Below are positions 16,774 through 24,816 of a stretch of DNA of 64,000 bases, piece after piece (within the stretch, counting starts at the first letter, position 1; every line of letters starts with the position of its first letter). The stretch is from a virus. The position numbers and the translations under genes were made by a program. Under the pieces are notes generated by a model. That model ran no database searches and had not been told where the DNA came from. It was given only the letters and a program-made list of their open reading frames with translations. Location: the IMG/VR virus record IMGVR_UViG_3300031933_000215, positions 167,819 to 231,818 of that record. One strand, written 5' to 3'.

Positions 16774-17421
16774 ATGACCACCTATGAAACAAACCACGAA
16801 GCCAAGGCTTTGTTTGTGATTCTGATGGGGGCGATCCTGTTTGTCTTTGCCCAATTGCCGAACTCGATCGTCATTAACCATGCGTTCTTTGAACCGACCC
16901 CTGAGACTCAGGTGGTTGAGGTCGCCACTCCTAACGGGGTTAGCGGTAAGATCGTCCGCACCGTCCACGACGTACCCCCGGAAACCTGGCGGGACAACAT
17001 TGCCATCGACCTACCGAAAGGTAACGATGTCATGACCGCCGATTGGAACGAAGTCGAATGCCTAGCGGTAAACATTTACCATGAATCACGTAACCAATCC
17101 CAACTCGGGCAGGAGTTGGTAGCGCAGGTCGTGGTCAATCGGATGGAAAACCGACATTACCCCAACACCGCCTGCGAGGTCATCCGTCAATCGTATCAGT
17201 TCAGCTGGACCCATGACGGTAAGAGTGACCAAGTTCGTGATCGGGTGGCGTATGAGAAGGCTTACACAACTGCAATAGAGTATCTTCTATTGAAAAAAGT
17301 AGCTGATGTTGAAAACGCAAAACGTCTATTAAATTACCATGCCGACTACGTGAATCCAGGTTGGTATAATCTCACGGTCGCGGTAGTTGAGGGGGCGCAT
17401 ATTTTCTATACAAGGGGATAA
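16774..17421 (+). CDS. SleB/CwlJ-type cell-wall hydrolase, membrane-anchored
   Basis: This 215-residue protein starts with an N-terminal membrane anchor or uncleaved signal (LFVILMGAILFVFAQLP, about residues 10-27) and has a C-terminal SleB-type peptidoglycan hydrolase domain: NIYHES with the catalytic Glu (about 105), LVAQVVVNRM, QFSWTHDG and a closing GAHIFY. It could be an endolysin exported to the periplasm through its anchor. The last 50 codons (from about 17265) are clearly AT-richer than the rest and match the composition of the HNH gene that follows 5 bases later, so the 3' end seems to have been replaced. I chose the ATG at 16774, 8 bases after GAGGAG. Confidence 0.75.
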   Translation: MTTYETNHEAKALFVILMGAILFVFAQLPNSIVINHAFFEPTPETQVVEVATPNGVSGKIVRTVHDVPPETWRDNIAIDLPKGNDVMTADWNEVECLAVNIYHESRNQSQLGQELVAQVVVNRMENRHYPNTACEVIRQSYQFSWTHDGKSDQVRDRVAYEKAYTTAIEYLLLKKVADVENAKRLLNYHADYVNPGWYNLTVAVVEGAHIFYTRG

Positions 17422-17426
17422 GTAAA

Positions 17427-18080
17427 ATGGGTAGTGCTCTTGACTTAACAGGTAAGACCTTTGGCAGACTTACCGTTGTTCGTTTAGAACCTAAAGAAAA
17501 AGGTAGACGGCGCTGGCGCTGTCTATGTTCTTGTGGCAATGAGGTAACTGTGATCAGTTATCAACTTACGGGCAATAAAACAAAAAGTTGCGGGTGCTAC
17601 CACAAAGAACGTGTTTCCAAAATGTTTCGTAAGCATGGTAAAAGCAATAACCCTACTTACAAAAGCTGGCAGGCAATGAAGAATCGTTGTGGAAATCCAA
17701 AAGCCAGTGATTACCCATACTACGGGGGTCGTGGAATAAAATACGACCCCCGTTGGGAGGACTTCGAAGCTTTCTTAAGCGATATGGGTGAGAAACCGAC
17801 ACCAAAACACACCATCGAAAGGATTAACAATGATGGGGATTACACAAAACAGAATTGTTATTGGGCAACTCGTTTAGAGCAGGCTCAAAATCAAACCCAT
17901 AGTGCCAGGATTGAATACCGTGGTGTGGAACACACGTTTATGGAACTCTCCAGACGTACTGGGGTTAAAGAGTCTATGCTTAGATATCGGATTCGCGTCA
18001 TGGGTATGAGCCCTGAGGAAGCAGTGGAAACACCAAATCGATACTCTAACAAACCCGATCCGCACTACACTTCGCTGTAA
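17427..18080 (+). CDS. Free-standing HNH homing endonuclease with zinc-finger N-terminus
   Basis: This 217-residue protein opens with a zinc-ribbon-like part (RWRCLCSCGNEV, then KSCGCYHKE; residues 30-70). A central region with YKSWQAMKNRC, YPYYGGRGIKYD and a TIERINNDGDYTKQNCYWAT core follows, typical of phage HNH/AP2-type endonucleases, and the C-terminus has a small DNA-binding helix-turn-helix-like segment (FMELSRRTGVKESMLRYRI). The gene is AT-richer than its neighbours. It is wedged between a complete SleB gene and a second SleB C-terminal half, which marks a transfer event. Such enzymes cut intron-less or insertion-less alleles and spread by repair. Confidence 0.8.
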   Translation: MGSALDLTGKTFGRLTVVRLEPKEKGRRRWRCLCSCGNEVTVISYQLTGNKTKSCGCYHKERVSKMFRKHGKSNNPTYKSWQAMKNRCGNPKASDYPYYGGRGIKYDPRWEDFEAFLSDMGEKPTPKHTIERINNDGDYTKQNCYWATRLEQAQNQTHSARIEYRGVEHTFMELSRRTGVKESMLRYRIRVMGMSPEEAVETPNRYSNKPDPHYTSL

Positions 18081-18086
18081 GGTTAG

Positions 18087-18440
18087 GCCCGTGGTGAGCC
18101 CGAACTGGGCCAAGAACTCGTTGCTCAGGTCGTGGTCAACCGCATGAAGAAGAAATGGTGGCCTGAGACGGCCTGTGGCGTCGTCAGAGAGGCGTATCAG
18201 TTCAGCTGGACCCACGATGGCCGGTCAGACCAAGTCACCGATGAAGAGGCCTACAAGGAGGCGTACTTGATTGCGGTCGAGTACCTACACCTCAAGAAGG
18301 TCGCCGAGTTGCCTTATGCCGAACAGATTGTCAACTACCATAATCACACTGTAGTACCCAATTGGGACAACATGCAGGCGGTTAGTACAGTAGGCAATCA
18401 CCAGTTCTATCGACCCACGTACTACGTGACGTCGGCATAA
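18087..18440 (+). pseudogene. SleB-type hydrolase remnant (C-terminal half only)
   Basis: Directly after the HNH stop codon the sequence encodes ARGEPELGQELVAQVVVNR and continues to a complete SleB C-terminus (QFSWTHDGRSDQV, ending HQFYRPTYYVTSA). It is homologous to residues about 106-215 of the upstream hydrolase. The frame begins exactly one codon after where the catalytic Glu (YHE) would be and is preceded by a TAG, so the catalytic half is missing. It is phage-like in composition. A GTG at 18132 could start translation of a short product, but without the active-site Glu it cannot be a working hydrolase. Confidence 0.75.
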
Positions 18441-18464
18441 ACAGAGGGGCGCGTGCCCCTCTGT
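18441..18464. terminator. Bidirectional terminator
   Basis: A 10-bp stem (ACAGAGGGGC/GCCCCTCTGT) with a GCGT loop lies between the SleB remnant and the convergent minus-strand gene ending at 18484. On the minus strand it is followed by TTATGCCGAC, the tail seen at other terminators. Confidence 0.8.
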
Positions 18465-18483
18465 CACTCGGTCCTTTTCTTTT

Positions 18484-18993
18484 TTAATCACCCACGTCCT
18501 CATCCCCGGTAGGAGCCGGACGGACACCATTTTCCTTTTCCTTTTCCATGCGGGCCATGAACTCCTTGTAGGATTCATTGACCACACCCACTTCGGTTTC
18601 ACCTTCCACCAATTGATAATCGCCCAGCTTCTCCACATCCACACTGGGCGGCTGAAGTGACTCGGGTGCTGGTTGTTGGGGCACAACGCCCCCATCGGTC
18701 GAACGCTGGAATGGGTTCTTGTTCTGCTGCATCTGAATGAACTCGCTCATGGCCTCGGCCACCTGTTTCGAGGTGTCGGCGTTGCCTTGGTCGATGTCGT
18801 TCTTCCGATCCATCAACACGGTCTTATCCATATCCCCCAGTGCCTTAAGGACAACGTTCAGTTCCTTGGGGTCACTGGGGATACTGCCCTCACCTACAAA
18901 GTGGTCGACGATGCGTTTTCGCACGCCTTGGCTGTAATTCAATGTCTCGCGATATTCCATGGTGGCATCGCCACCGTCTTTATGTTCAGTCAT
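18484..18993 (-). CDS. Hypothetical protein, possibly structural
   Basis: This 169-residue hydrophilic protein has a helical N-terminal half (YSQGVRKRIVDHFVGEG, LNVVLKALGDMDKTVLMDRK) and a disordered, Pro/Gln- and Glu-rich C-terminal half. It stands alone on the minus strand between plus-strand genes. The N-terminal pattern of two helices with a basic stretch could be DNA-binding, but no family is recognised. Start: ATG with GGAG upstream. Confidence 0.4.
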   Translation of the reverse strand: MTEHKDGGDATMEYRETLNYSQGVRKRIVDHFVGEGSIPSDPKELNVVLKALGDMDKTVLMDRKNDIDQGNADTSKQVAEAMSEFIQMQQNKNPFQRSTDGGVVPQQPAPESLQPPSVDVEKLGDYQLVEGETEVGVVNESYKEFMARMEKEKENGVRPAPTGDEDVGD

Positions 18994-19054
18994 GGGATTC
19001 TCCAGAGAAATTACGGGTTACTCAGACTCTATAGTACTGAAGCCGACTTTAGAC

Positions 19055-19070
19055 CTATATCATCAGTTTG
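19055..19070 (+). promoter_or_regulatory. CTATATCA-type promoter-like motif
   Basis: CTATATCATCAGTTTG, a slightly diverged copy of the CTATATCAC-N4-GTG motif, lies 63 bases before the plus-strand gene at 19133 and directly upstream of a GGTATGACC stretch. Confidence 0.45.
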
Positions 19071-19132
19071 GTATGACCAAACCTAATAACGATGCGGTCT
19101 CGGAGACTTTTGTAAAACCATAGGGGACCTAC

Positions 19133-19633
19133 ATGTTCATACGCGCTTGGCGACTGCGCCGATACCGTCGTCTATTGGAAAACTCATCCTTGGTGGTCAC
19201 CGACAGTGAGACCATCACCAGCGAACTTGAGAAACTGTGGAGGTGCTTAAAACCAGAAGATCTTTTTCCCATTACCACCGAATACCGCACGCAGCAACAC
19301 GTGGCTGTGTGTTATCCCAACCTACCTGCCCTCGTGGCGGCGTTGAAAAACCAAAACCAACTGATCGCGGACGAAGCGGATGCGCAGTTGGAAAGAAGAT
19401 TGGGACAGGACGGACGCGACACCAAGGTGGTCAGCTTGGACTTCTATTTGGCGGACGATCAACATCTCCCCATTGACGAGGTTCAGCTGTTCAACCGGTT
19501 ACGCGGTTTGATCCAAGCCCATCACTGTCTGGTGACTCGGCACACCGGACATTTCTATGAAAGACACAGCGAGATGATCTACAAGGATCTGGTCACTCTC
19601 ATCCATGTGTTGATCAACTCAATCCAGTCATAA
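19133..19633 (+). CDS. Hypothetical protein, probably early
   Basis: This 166-residue soluble protein has a very basic start (AWRLRRYRRLLEN) and a mainly helical body. It is preceded by a copy of the CTATATCAC promoter-like motif, which suggests early expression. No family is recognised. Confidence 0.4.
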   Translation: MFIRAWRLRRYRRLLENSSLVVTDSETITSELEKLWRCLKPEDLFPITTEYRTQQHVAVCYPNLPALVAALKNQNQLIADEADAQLERRLGQDGRDTKVVSLDFYLADDQHLPIDEVQLFNRLRGLIQAHHCLVTRHTGHFYERHSEMIYKDLVTLIHVLINSIQS

Positions 19634-19752
19634 CAGAGGTCAAACGATGACATAATGATTCCTATTGCGACTGTATAAAGGCGTCAGTCGCACGTCGTTT
19701 GTGTTTTCACAAACCGGGTCAGTCTGGCCCAGCACCGTAGGGTGATAATAAA

Positions 19753-20508
19753 ATGAATCAAGATGTAAAAGATCTGCTCGCCGATCCCTTAAAAGGAACG
19801 AACCGAGCGCAGGGCATACTGTGTTACCTGTTCCGCAACACCCTGTTGTGGCGCAAGGTCAACCAGTTTACGTGGAACAAGAGGGCAAAGTTATTCTTTG
19901 AAAAACCTCACAACAAAAAGAAGGCCGACAAAGGCAACTTGAACAAGGCATTAACCCACGACGATTTCACGTGGGCCACGTTCAAGAAAGGGGTCGATTT
20001 TCTCAACCCTGTGTCGGCAACACTGACCATACAACTGACGTGGAAAAGCGGTCGGGTCTCGCGTTACCCGATTAAGATTGATCCCGCTGAAGACGAAGCC
20101 GATCCCGAACTGAATACGTTTGGGCCTGAGGAAAGCAACGTGTTCAGCGACATGAAAAAGCCAGCCAACACACTGGCCCGCCTTTTCCGTCGGATTGTTA
20201 CGGAGGAAGAAATCGACGTGATCCGTTGGAACGCGTTGTTGGAGGAATATGTCAAGAACCCATTGCAGGGTGTTCCGCAGACGCGTCAGGAGATCAACAG
20301 TGCGATCAATGCATTGCATCGCGACTTACTCGCCCCACGCATGTCGTGGAACGTGTTCCGGCGAGGCTTGGTGGCCTTGGGACCGAAGCAGGAGGACTAC
20401 ATCCTCGAAATGCGTTGGTCCAAAGATCCCACGGACATCAGTCTGCACACGGTAACCATCCGTGATCCACTATCTATAACACCCCCGTCTAAACGCGATA
20501 AGGGATAA
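19753..20508 (+). CDS. Hypothetical protein with internal duplication
   Basis: This 251-residue protein appears to be two copies of one domain of about 110 residues. Matching elements are FTWATFKKGVDFLNPVSATL (about residue 75) and MSWNVFRRGLVALGPKQEDY (about 198), each followed by a beta strand ending in IKIDP or TIRDP and each preceded by a helical region with DLLADPLKGT or LLEEYVKNPLQGV. It is not a known family to me. The next gene begins 2 bases downstream. Confidence 0.45.
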   Translation: MNQDVKDLLADPLKGTNRAQGILCYLFRNTLLWRKVNQFTWNKRAKLFFEKPHNKKKADKGNLNKALTHDDFTWATFKKGVDFLNPVSATLTIQLTWKSGRVSRYPIKIDPAEDEADPELNTFGPEESNVFSDMKKPANTLARLFRRIVTEEEIDVIRWNALLEEYVKNPLQGVPQTRQEINSAINALHRDLLAPRMSWNVFRRGLVALGPKQEDYILEMRWSKDPTDISLHTVTIRDPLSITPPSKRDKG

Positions 20509-20510
20509 TT

Positions 20511-20939
20511 ATGACGGCAGCACTTAGCAGTAGCGTAATCAACATCGCACCACGCACTGACAACCCGCTTGGGCGGGTCTTGGGGTACTATCACAGTGCC
20601 CCTAAGCAGACCATTGACGAACGGACCTTTCACATGTACGCCGGGTATTACTACTACGTGATCACTTCCGGCAACAACCAGCGGTTCTTACGCGCCAAGG
20701 ATACGTCCGAGCTGGCGGTGAAAAATAAGTACAGTTGGGAGAACGTGATTGGACTGGAACGGATGTTGGAGATGACCCTTCAACACAACCTTCGTCAATC
20801 ACCCATGACGGTCGAAATCCTGAAGCAACACCCTGGTCAGATTGTGTGGCGTGAACCCAACCGGGAACTCCGGAACTCGGAGAAACGCTGGTTACGCGTT
20901 GTGCAAAATGTGGTTCATCGGATTCGACAAAAGGACTGA
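20511..20939 (+). CDS. Hypothetical protein
   Basis: This 142-residue protein has an aromatic-rich central strand (MYAGYYYYVIT) and a basic C-terminus (RWLRVVQNVVHRIRQKD). It starts 2 bases after the duplicated-domain gene and ends 10 bases before a terminator, so the pair forms a small operon. Function unknown. Confidence 0.4.
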   Translation: MTAALSSSVINIAPRTDNPLGRVLGYYHSAPKQTIDERTFHMYAGYYYYVITSGNNQRFLRAKDTSELAVKNKYSWENVIGLERMLEMTLQHNLRQSPMTVEILKQHPGQIVWREPNRELRNSEKRWLRVVQNVVHRIRQKD

Positions 20940-20949
20940 TAGAAGCCAA

Positions 20950-20970
20950 CCCTCCCCATACAGGGGAGGG
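20950..20970 (+). terminator. Hairpin terminator
   Basis: CCCTCCCC/GGGGAGGG, an 8-bp stem, is followed by CTTTTATACCG, a variant of the common terminator tail. Confidence 0.8.
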
Positions 20971-21047
20971 CTTTTATACCGCCTTTTCTTTTTTGGTGGG
21001 TCTCATCGTATGACCTTTATCAATCAGACACTACATGGGGTTCGCTC

Positions 21048-22109
21048 ATGAGTAAACCAGCAAATACGGCGTTCAATGGTGGTCCCAGCGACGACCTTGA
21101 AGCGGTTGACGTCTACGGAGTGCGTGACCCGGAACGACGCAACAACTACCAAAGTGAAAACAGTGCATTCACCGATTCGTTGAACAACGCGTTCGGGGCT
21201 GCCAAAGGGTACGTTGAGAAAGCGAAAGACTTTGGCGAGGAATACAAAGGAAAAGCTGAGGACTGGGCCCGAGACCAAGGGATCGATCCCAAGCAAGCCG
21301 AACAGAACGTGCGTGGAGCACTAAAGGGTTCGAAACCAGCTTTGGATAAGGTTGGGGAAGACGTCAGTAAAGTCATTCTCGGCGACATCCAAGAAGGGAG
21401 TATGCTGAACGTTCCTGGCAGCGAAGGGAACTACTACAAAGCGTACAAGATCGTCGAGAAAAACATTACCGATGGGGCGGAAGAGGTTAAGAAGCTGACC
21501 AACGTTGATCCGGACAGCGCTCAGAGTGTGATGGACATGGTCAGCGACGTCACCGGTCACCCTTTGGTTCAGGGATCTGATCTGGGTGCCCATGCAGCGG
21601 TCCTTCACGGTGCCATTGAGAAGATGGCTGAATGGGGTGTGCCTGAACTGATCGACGAAACCCTGAAGAAAATCAAAGACGACGATCTTCGACGGGAAGT
21701 GGCTCGGCGCAGCGCCAGTAAACTGGTGCGGGCTGGAAACATCGACATGGTGGAAAGTGCCATCAAGAACGTTGGGGCGTCGGCATTGGTTGCTGAGAAC
21801 CCGCGCTTGCCCCAACAGGTGCTTCAGATGTACCAGTTCAAAGCCAAGACCACTCCGGCGGATTACCCCGAGCTGTTGACCCAACTGGTGTGGTGTATGG
21901 ACCGTCTCCAACCCAATTGGTTCTGGACACAACGAGCCGGCCAAGACGTTTGGAATTTGGCCACTTTGGTACGCATCAGTGACGATGCACGGGAGTTGTT
22001 GAGCAGCGATGAAACGTATCGGTCCCCAGCGATCACCGCTCAGTTCTTTCCGGAGCGTACCACCACCAACCTACTGCGAACCATGTACCCAGGCATTGCA
22101 TTGGTGTAA
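21048..22109 (+). CDS. Hypothetical protein, possibly structural
   Basis: This 353-residue protein has a charged helical N-terminal region of about 100 residues (AAKGYVEKAKDFGEEYKGKAEDWARDQG, late-embryogenesis-like helix style) and a globular helical rest. No signal peptide or catalytic motif is visible. It has its own operon between two terminators (20950 and 22119). Virion association is a guess based on size and on the neighbouring prohead protease. Confidence 0.4.
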   Translation: MSKPANTAFNGGPSDDLEAVDVYGVRDPERRNNYQSENSAFTDSLNNAFGAAKGYVEKAKDFGEEYKGKAEDWARDQGIDPKQAEQNVRGALKGSKPALDKVGEDVSKVILGDIQEGSMLNVPGSEGNYYKAYKIVEKNITDGAEEVKKLTNVDPDSAQSVMDMVSDVTGHPLVQGSDLGAHAAVLHGAIEKMAEWGVPELIDETLKKIKDDDLRREVARRSASKLVRAGNIDMVESAIKNVGASALVAENPRLPQQVLQMYQFKAKTTPADYPELLTQLVWCMDRLQPNWFWTQRAGQDVWNLATLVRISDDARELLSSDETYRSPAITAQFFPERTTTNLLRTMYPGIALV

Positions 22110-22118
22110 ACACATAGC

Positions 22119-22136
22119 GGCACCCTGCGGGGTGCC
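22119..22136 (+). terminator. Hairpin terminator (plus strand)
   Basis: GGCACCC/GGGTGCC, a 7-bp stem, is followed by TTTATGTCG. It ends the gene at 21048-22109. Confidence 0.8.
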
Positions 22137-22157
22137 TTTATGTCGTGTCGGCATAAC

Positions 22158-22180
22158 TCCCCTCCCTTGTGGGGAGGGGA
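22158..22180 (-). terminator. Hairpin terminator (minus strand)
   Basis: A 9-bp stem (TCCCCTCCC/GGGAGGGGA) lies just downstream of the prohead protease gene. Read on the minus strand it is followed by AGTTATGCCG, the same tail as plus-strand terminators. Confidence 0.75.
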
Positions 22181-22201
22181 ACACACCGATGGTATTTTTT
22201 T

Positions 22202-22969
22202 TTACCAACGATCGTACACCGGCTTGGTCTTAGGCTTGTGGCCCTTGTCCCAACCCAGGTCTTTAGCCAGCGCTTCGTAGTCCGTCCCGCTGGATTCCAT
22301 GCCCATGGCGCGTTGACGTTTCTGTTCGTCCGCCAGCGACCACAACATGGTGGGGGTGATTTCCACTTCGTCGAAACTTTCCAGAGCCGGAGAGTAATAC
22401 TTGTTGGCTCGGAAAATACCCCCTTCGTTGACCATGTCCCAGGTCACGATTTCCTTGGTGTATTTGATGCCCCGCATCATGTCGTCCATGGTCAGACTGC
22501 GGACGGAGAAATACACATTCTCGTGGGGGTTGTCCAATGCATCTTTCAGGACTTGGCCGTAAGGACCGGAGGGACGTACCTCACCGATCACCACCGTGAT
22601 GGGGCGACCTTTCTCATCCTTGTGACCTTCTTCGAGCCTCAGGGACCGAATGTGGTGAGATACCCGATCGGAATCGATCTGACGAATGCGGCCGATGTAT
22701 TCCCGGTCGTCCTGACCCGGTTGTTTTTCCGGGTGCTTGTACTCGCCTCGCAACACGCCTTTCTCCAGCATGCGCATCAATGGGGAGCCCGGTTGGAAGA
22801 ACGGTCGGGCCGAGGCCAGGTCATAAAACATACCCATACTGTTGAAGGCCCCGTAGGCGCCCAGTACGACCGTGTAGTAGCCGTCAGCGTCGGGCTTTAA
22901 AACCCCTTTCTTTTCCGTACCCAGAAGCATGGTACAACCCATGCGTACGGAGCGTTGTGATTGAGTCAT
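22202..22969 (-). CDS. Prohead protease (T4 gp21 / phiKZ gp175 type)
   Basis: This 255-residue protein has the layout of the herpesvirus-like prohead serine proteases: GVLRGEYKHPE with the catalytic His at about residue 77, a region DSDRVSHHIRSLRL, IGEVRPSGPYGQVLKDALDN, and a strand ENVYFSVRSLT with the catalytic Ser at about residue 153. These enzymes cleave scaffold and capsid proteins during head maturation; in phiKZ the cleavage rule is S/A-x-E. It is the last gene of the 26-22 kb minus-strand operon. Confidence 0.8.
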   Translation of the reverse strand: MTQSQRSVRMGCTMLLGTEKKGVLKPDADGYYTVVLGAYGAFNSMGMFYDLASARPFFQPGSPLMRMLEKGVLRGEYKHPEKQPGQDDREYIGRIRQIDSDRVSHHIRSLRLEEGHKDEKGRPITVVIGEVRPSGPYGQVLKDALDNPHENVYFSVRSLTMDDMMRGIKYTKEIVTWDMVNEGGIFRANKYYSPALESFDEVEITPTMLWSLADEQKRQRAMGMESSGTDYEALAKDLGWDKGHKPKTKPVYDRW

Positions 22970-22981
22970 AATCGTTGTTCC

Positions 22982-23209
22982 TTAATAACGTCGCGGGTGA
23001 TCGATCGGCCAATGAATGACCACCGAGTACCCACGAAAATCACGATACCGCCGCCCGCCGGTGTTGGTTTTACCCGCGTTTATCCAGCGCCGTCCCGACG
23101 GGCTGTGACCGTCGTTCCACCAGAACCGATCGTGCACGTAACTGATGAACACCAGCCCGCACAGCAGTACTAGTAATGAACCGATGACAATGTTCATGAA
23201 TTGAACCAT
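22982..23209 (-). CDS. Small membrane protein
   Basis: This 75-residue protein has one N-terminal transmembrane segment (IVIGSLLVLLCGLVFISYV, about residues 7-25) and a basic, Trp/Arg-rich tail. It fits exactly between two virion genes of the same strand (12 and 6 bases away), which supports it being real. Function unknown. Confidence 0.5.
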   Translation of the reverse strand: MVQFMNIVIGSLLVLLCGLVFISYVHDRFWWNDGHSPSGRRWINAGKTNTGGRRYRDFRGYSVVIHWPIDHPRRY

Positions 23210-23215
23210 GTATCC

Positions 23216-24091
23216 TCACTTTACTGATTTGTCGATCAGTTTGGCAATGGATTTGATCAATGCGTCACGACACAGGTACAGTTCGGTATACCCCGGGTTG
23301 ACGAATTTGTCGATTTTGATCAACTCTTCGTGCCACGGGTTGCCTACCGGTACAGGATTTCGGAAAGAGGGACTTGAACCGACCTTTCCGAAAAACGCCA
23401 TGTAGTTTTCTGCCTGCATTTCGAATTCGCGGTCGTTCATCTCGAACAACTGGAGTATCAACTGCGCTGCTTGCTTGACTCCTTTTTTGTCGAGTGTTGG
23501 GAGTTCGGAAACAGACGGTTTAACCGCCAGATCGTAAACCGCTTCAATCGACGTAACGTCACCTTTATTGAGGTCGATACCACCAGCATCAACTTTCAGT
23601 TTTGGTTTGATGGGTTTTTCAAACAAATCAAAATAACCACCCACCCACATGTGAGTTGCCGGCGTGAGATTATCTTTCCAATTGGGCTTGTTCAGGATGC
23701 CAATTATTGCTTTGCTTTTCCGGACAACATCGCCCACTTTTTTGTAATGCGCGTCCAACTGGGTCTTATGTTGCTGTACCGACTTTTCAAGAAGGTCTAA
23801 AACACTTCTAGGTTTACGACCCTTATCGAAAAGCAGAACACCCTCTTTACCAAACGACACCGGACCTTCGACGTATGACTGTTTATCCAGCCACCCATCG
23901 TTCAGGTAGTTAGATCGAAGTGCCTGTTCATTGTCTGCCTTCATTCGAGGCTTTTCGTCCACATCGGGTTTCTTTCTCTTTGTTTTTAAGAAATCAAAAA
24001 ACCCTTCCATGGAAGGTTGGACAATATCGGTAACCAGTTGTCCGTCTTTAAAACTCGTTGACTGGCGTGTCAACCATGATTGAATATCCAC
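23216..24091 (-). CDS. Putative virion protein with a candidate processing site
   Basis: This 291-residue soluble protein starts with a GTG preceded by AAGGACGTAATAAAC. Near its N-terminus it has IVQPSMEGFFDFLKTKRKK (about residues 24-42): a propeptide-like start ending in S-M-E, which fits the S/A-x-E rule known for phiKZ-type prohead proteases, then a basic linker. The protease is two genes downstream. The rest is mixed helical with no known domain. Processing is inference. Confidence 0.45.
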   Translation of the reverse strand: MDIQSWLTRQSTSFKDGQLVTDIVQPSMEGFFDFLKTKRKKPDVDEKPRMKADNEQALRSNYLNDGWLDKQSYVEGPVSFGKEGVLLFDKGRKPRSVLDLLEKSVQQHKTQLDAHYKKVGDVVRKSKAIIGILNKPNWKDNLTPATHMWVGGYFDLFEKPIKPKLKVDAGGIDLNKGDVTSIEAVYDLAVKPSVSELPTLDKKGVKQAAQLILQLFEMNDREFEMQAENYMAFFGKVGSSPSFRNPVPVGNPWHEELIKIDKFVNPGYTELYLCRDALIKSIAKLIDKSVK

Positions 24092-24096
24092 GTTTA

Positions 24097-24816
24097 TTAC
24101 GTCCTTAACAGTTCTTCGATCCGTTCGACCCGCTCACTCGGATTGACCAAGGCTGAGCTGATGCTGTCCCCGAAATACGCCCCGATCAATTTACTGGTCG
24201 TGTCGGAAGTGTTCCAGATGACGCTTCGGAATGGGACAATGGCCGGTGGGTTGGTTTCGATGTCCTTCGGTTTGCTCAAGACATGTCGATACAACGTGGT
24301 GTAATCGTTTCGATCCCGGGCGATGGTCGAGGCAATCAAGTCCAGGATGGCGCGGTTACCCAGGTTTACCCCGGCGTGTTCTTCAGCGGTCTCAAAGATG
24401 CGGGCCAGATCGTAATAGTTGAAATACCAAGGGATGCGACCCTTGGCGATGTGCTCGTCGTAAATGTAGTACGTCAAGGTGTCGTTCTTCACCAGGTCGG
24501 TGGAGTAGAACACCCGGTCCCCAGGTTCAAAGCTGAACTCCAGGTAATTGTCACCATTTACCTCAACCGTGTCGGTCGAGCTGGGCACAATGCGGATCAT
24601 CGCGTCGGTGATGGAGACTCCATAGTAGGAGTCCTCCATGATGATCGCAAAGAAACCCAGGATGTGTACCTCGTTACCGATGCTCGCCAGATGGCGCGTC
24701 AGATAGCGCTCAGGGACGTGAATCTTACAGGCGGTGTCTGTGTAGACACCGCCGTCTTCACGCTCTTGTAGGCGCTCCCAGACCCGCTCAGGCGCTCTCT
24801 GATACCTGGGCTTCAT
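24097..24816 (-). CDS. Putative virion structural protein
   Basis: This 239-residue soluble protein has beta-rich stretches (VHILGFFAIIMEDSYYGVSI, YLEFSFEPGDRVFYSTDLV) and a helical C-terminus. The start overlaps the end of the upstream gene by 29 bases, with AAGGAG upstream of its ATG, so the two are translationally linked. Genes in this position in phiKZ-like phages encode tail or head proteins; I do not recognise a specific one. Confidence 0.4.
   Translation of the reverse strand: MKPRYQRAPERVWERLQEREDGGVYTDTACKIHVPERYLTRHLASIGNEVHILGFFAIIMEDSYYGVSITDAMIRIVPSSTDTVEVNGDNYLEFSFEPGDRVFYSTDLVKNDTLTYYIYDEHIAKGRIPWYFNYYDLARIFETAEEHAGVNLGNRAILDLIASTIARDRNDYTTLYRHVLSKPKDIETNPPAIVPFRSVIWNTSDTTSKLIGAYFGDSISSALVNPSERVERIEELLRT

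Noticed and set aside
17090-18440. Reading the SleB-HNH-SleB arrangement as an intron with a free exon.
   Set aside because: The two SleB parts are overlapping copies of the same region, not consecutive exons, and the upstream gene has its own stop.
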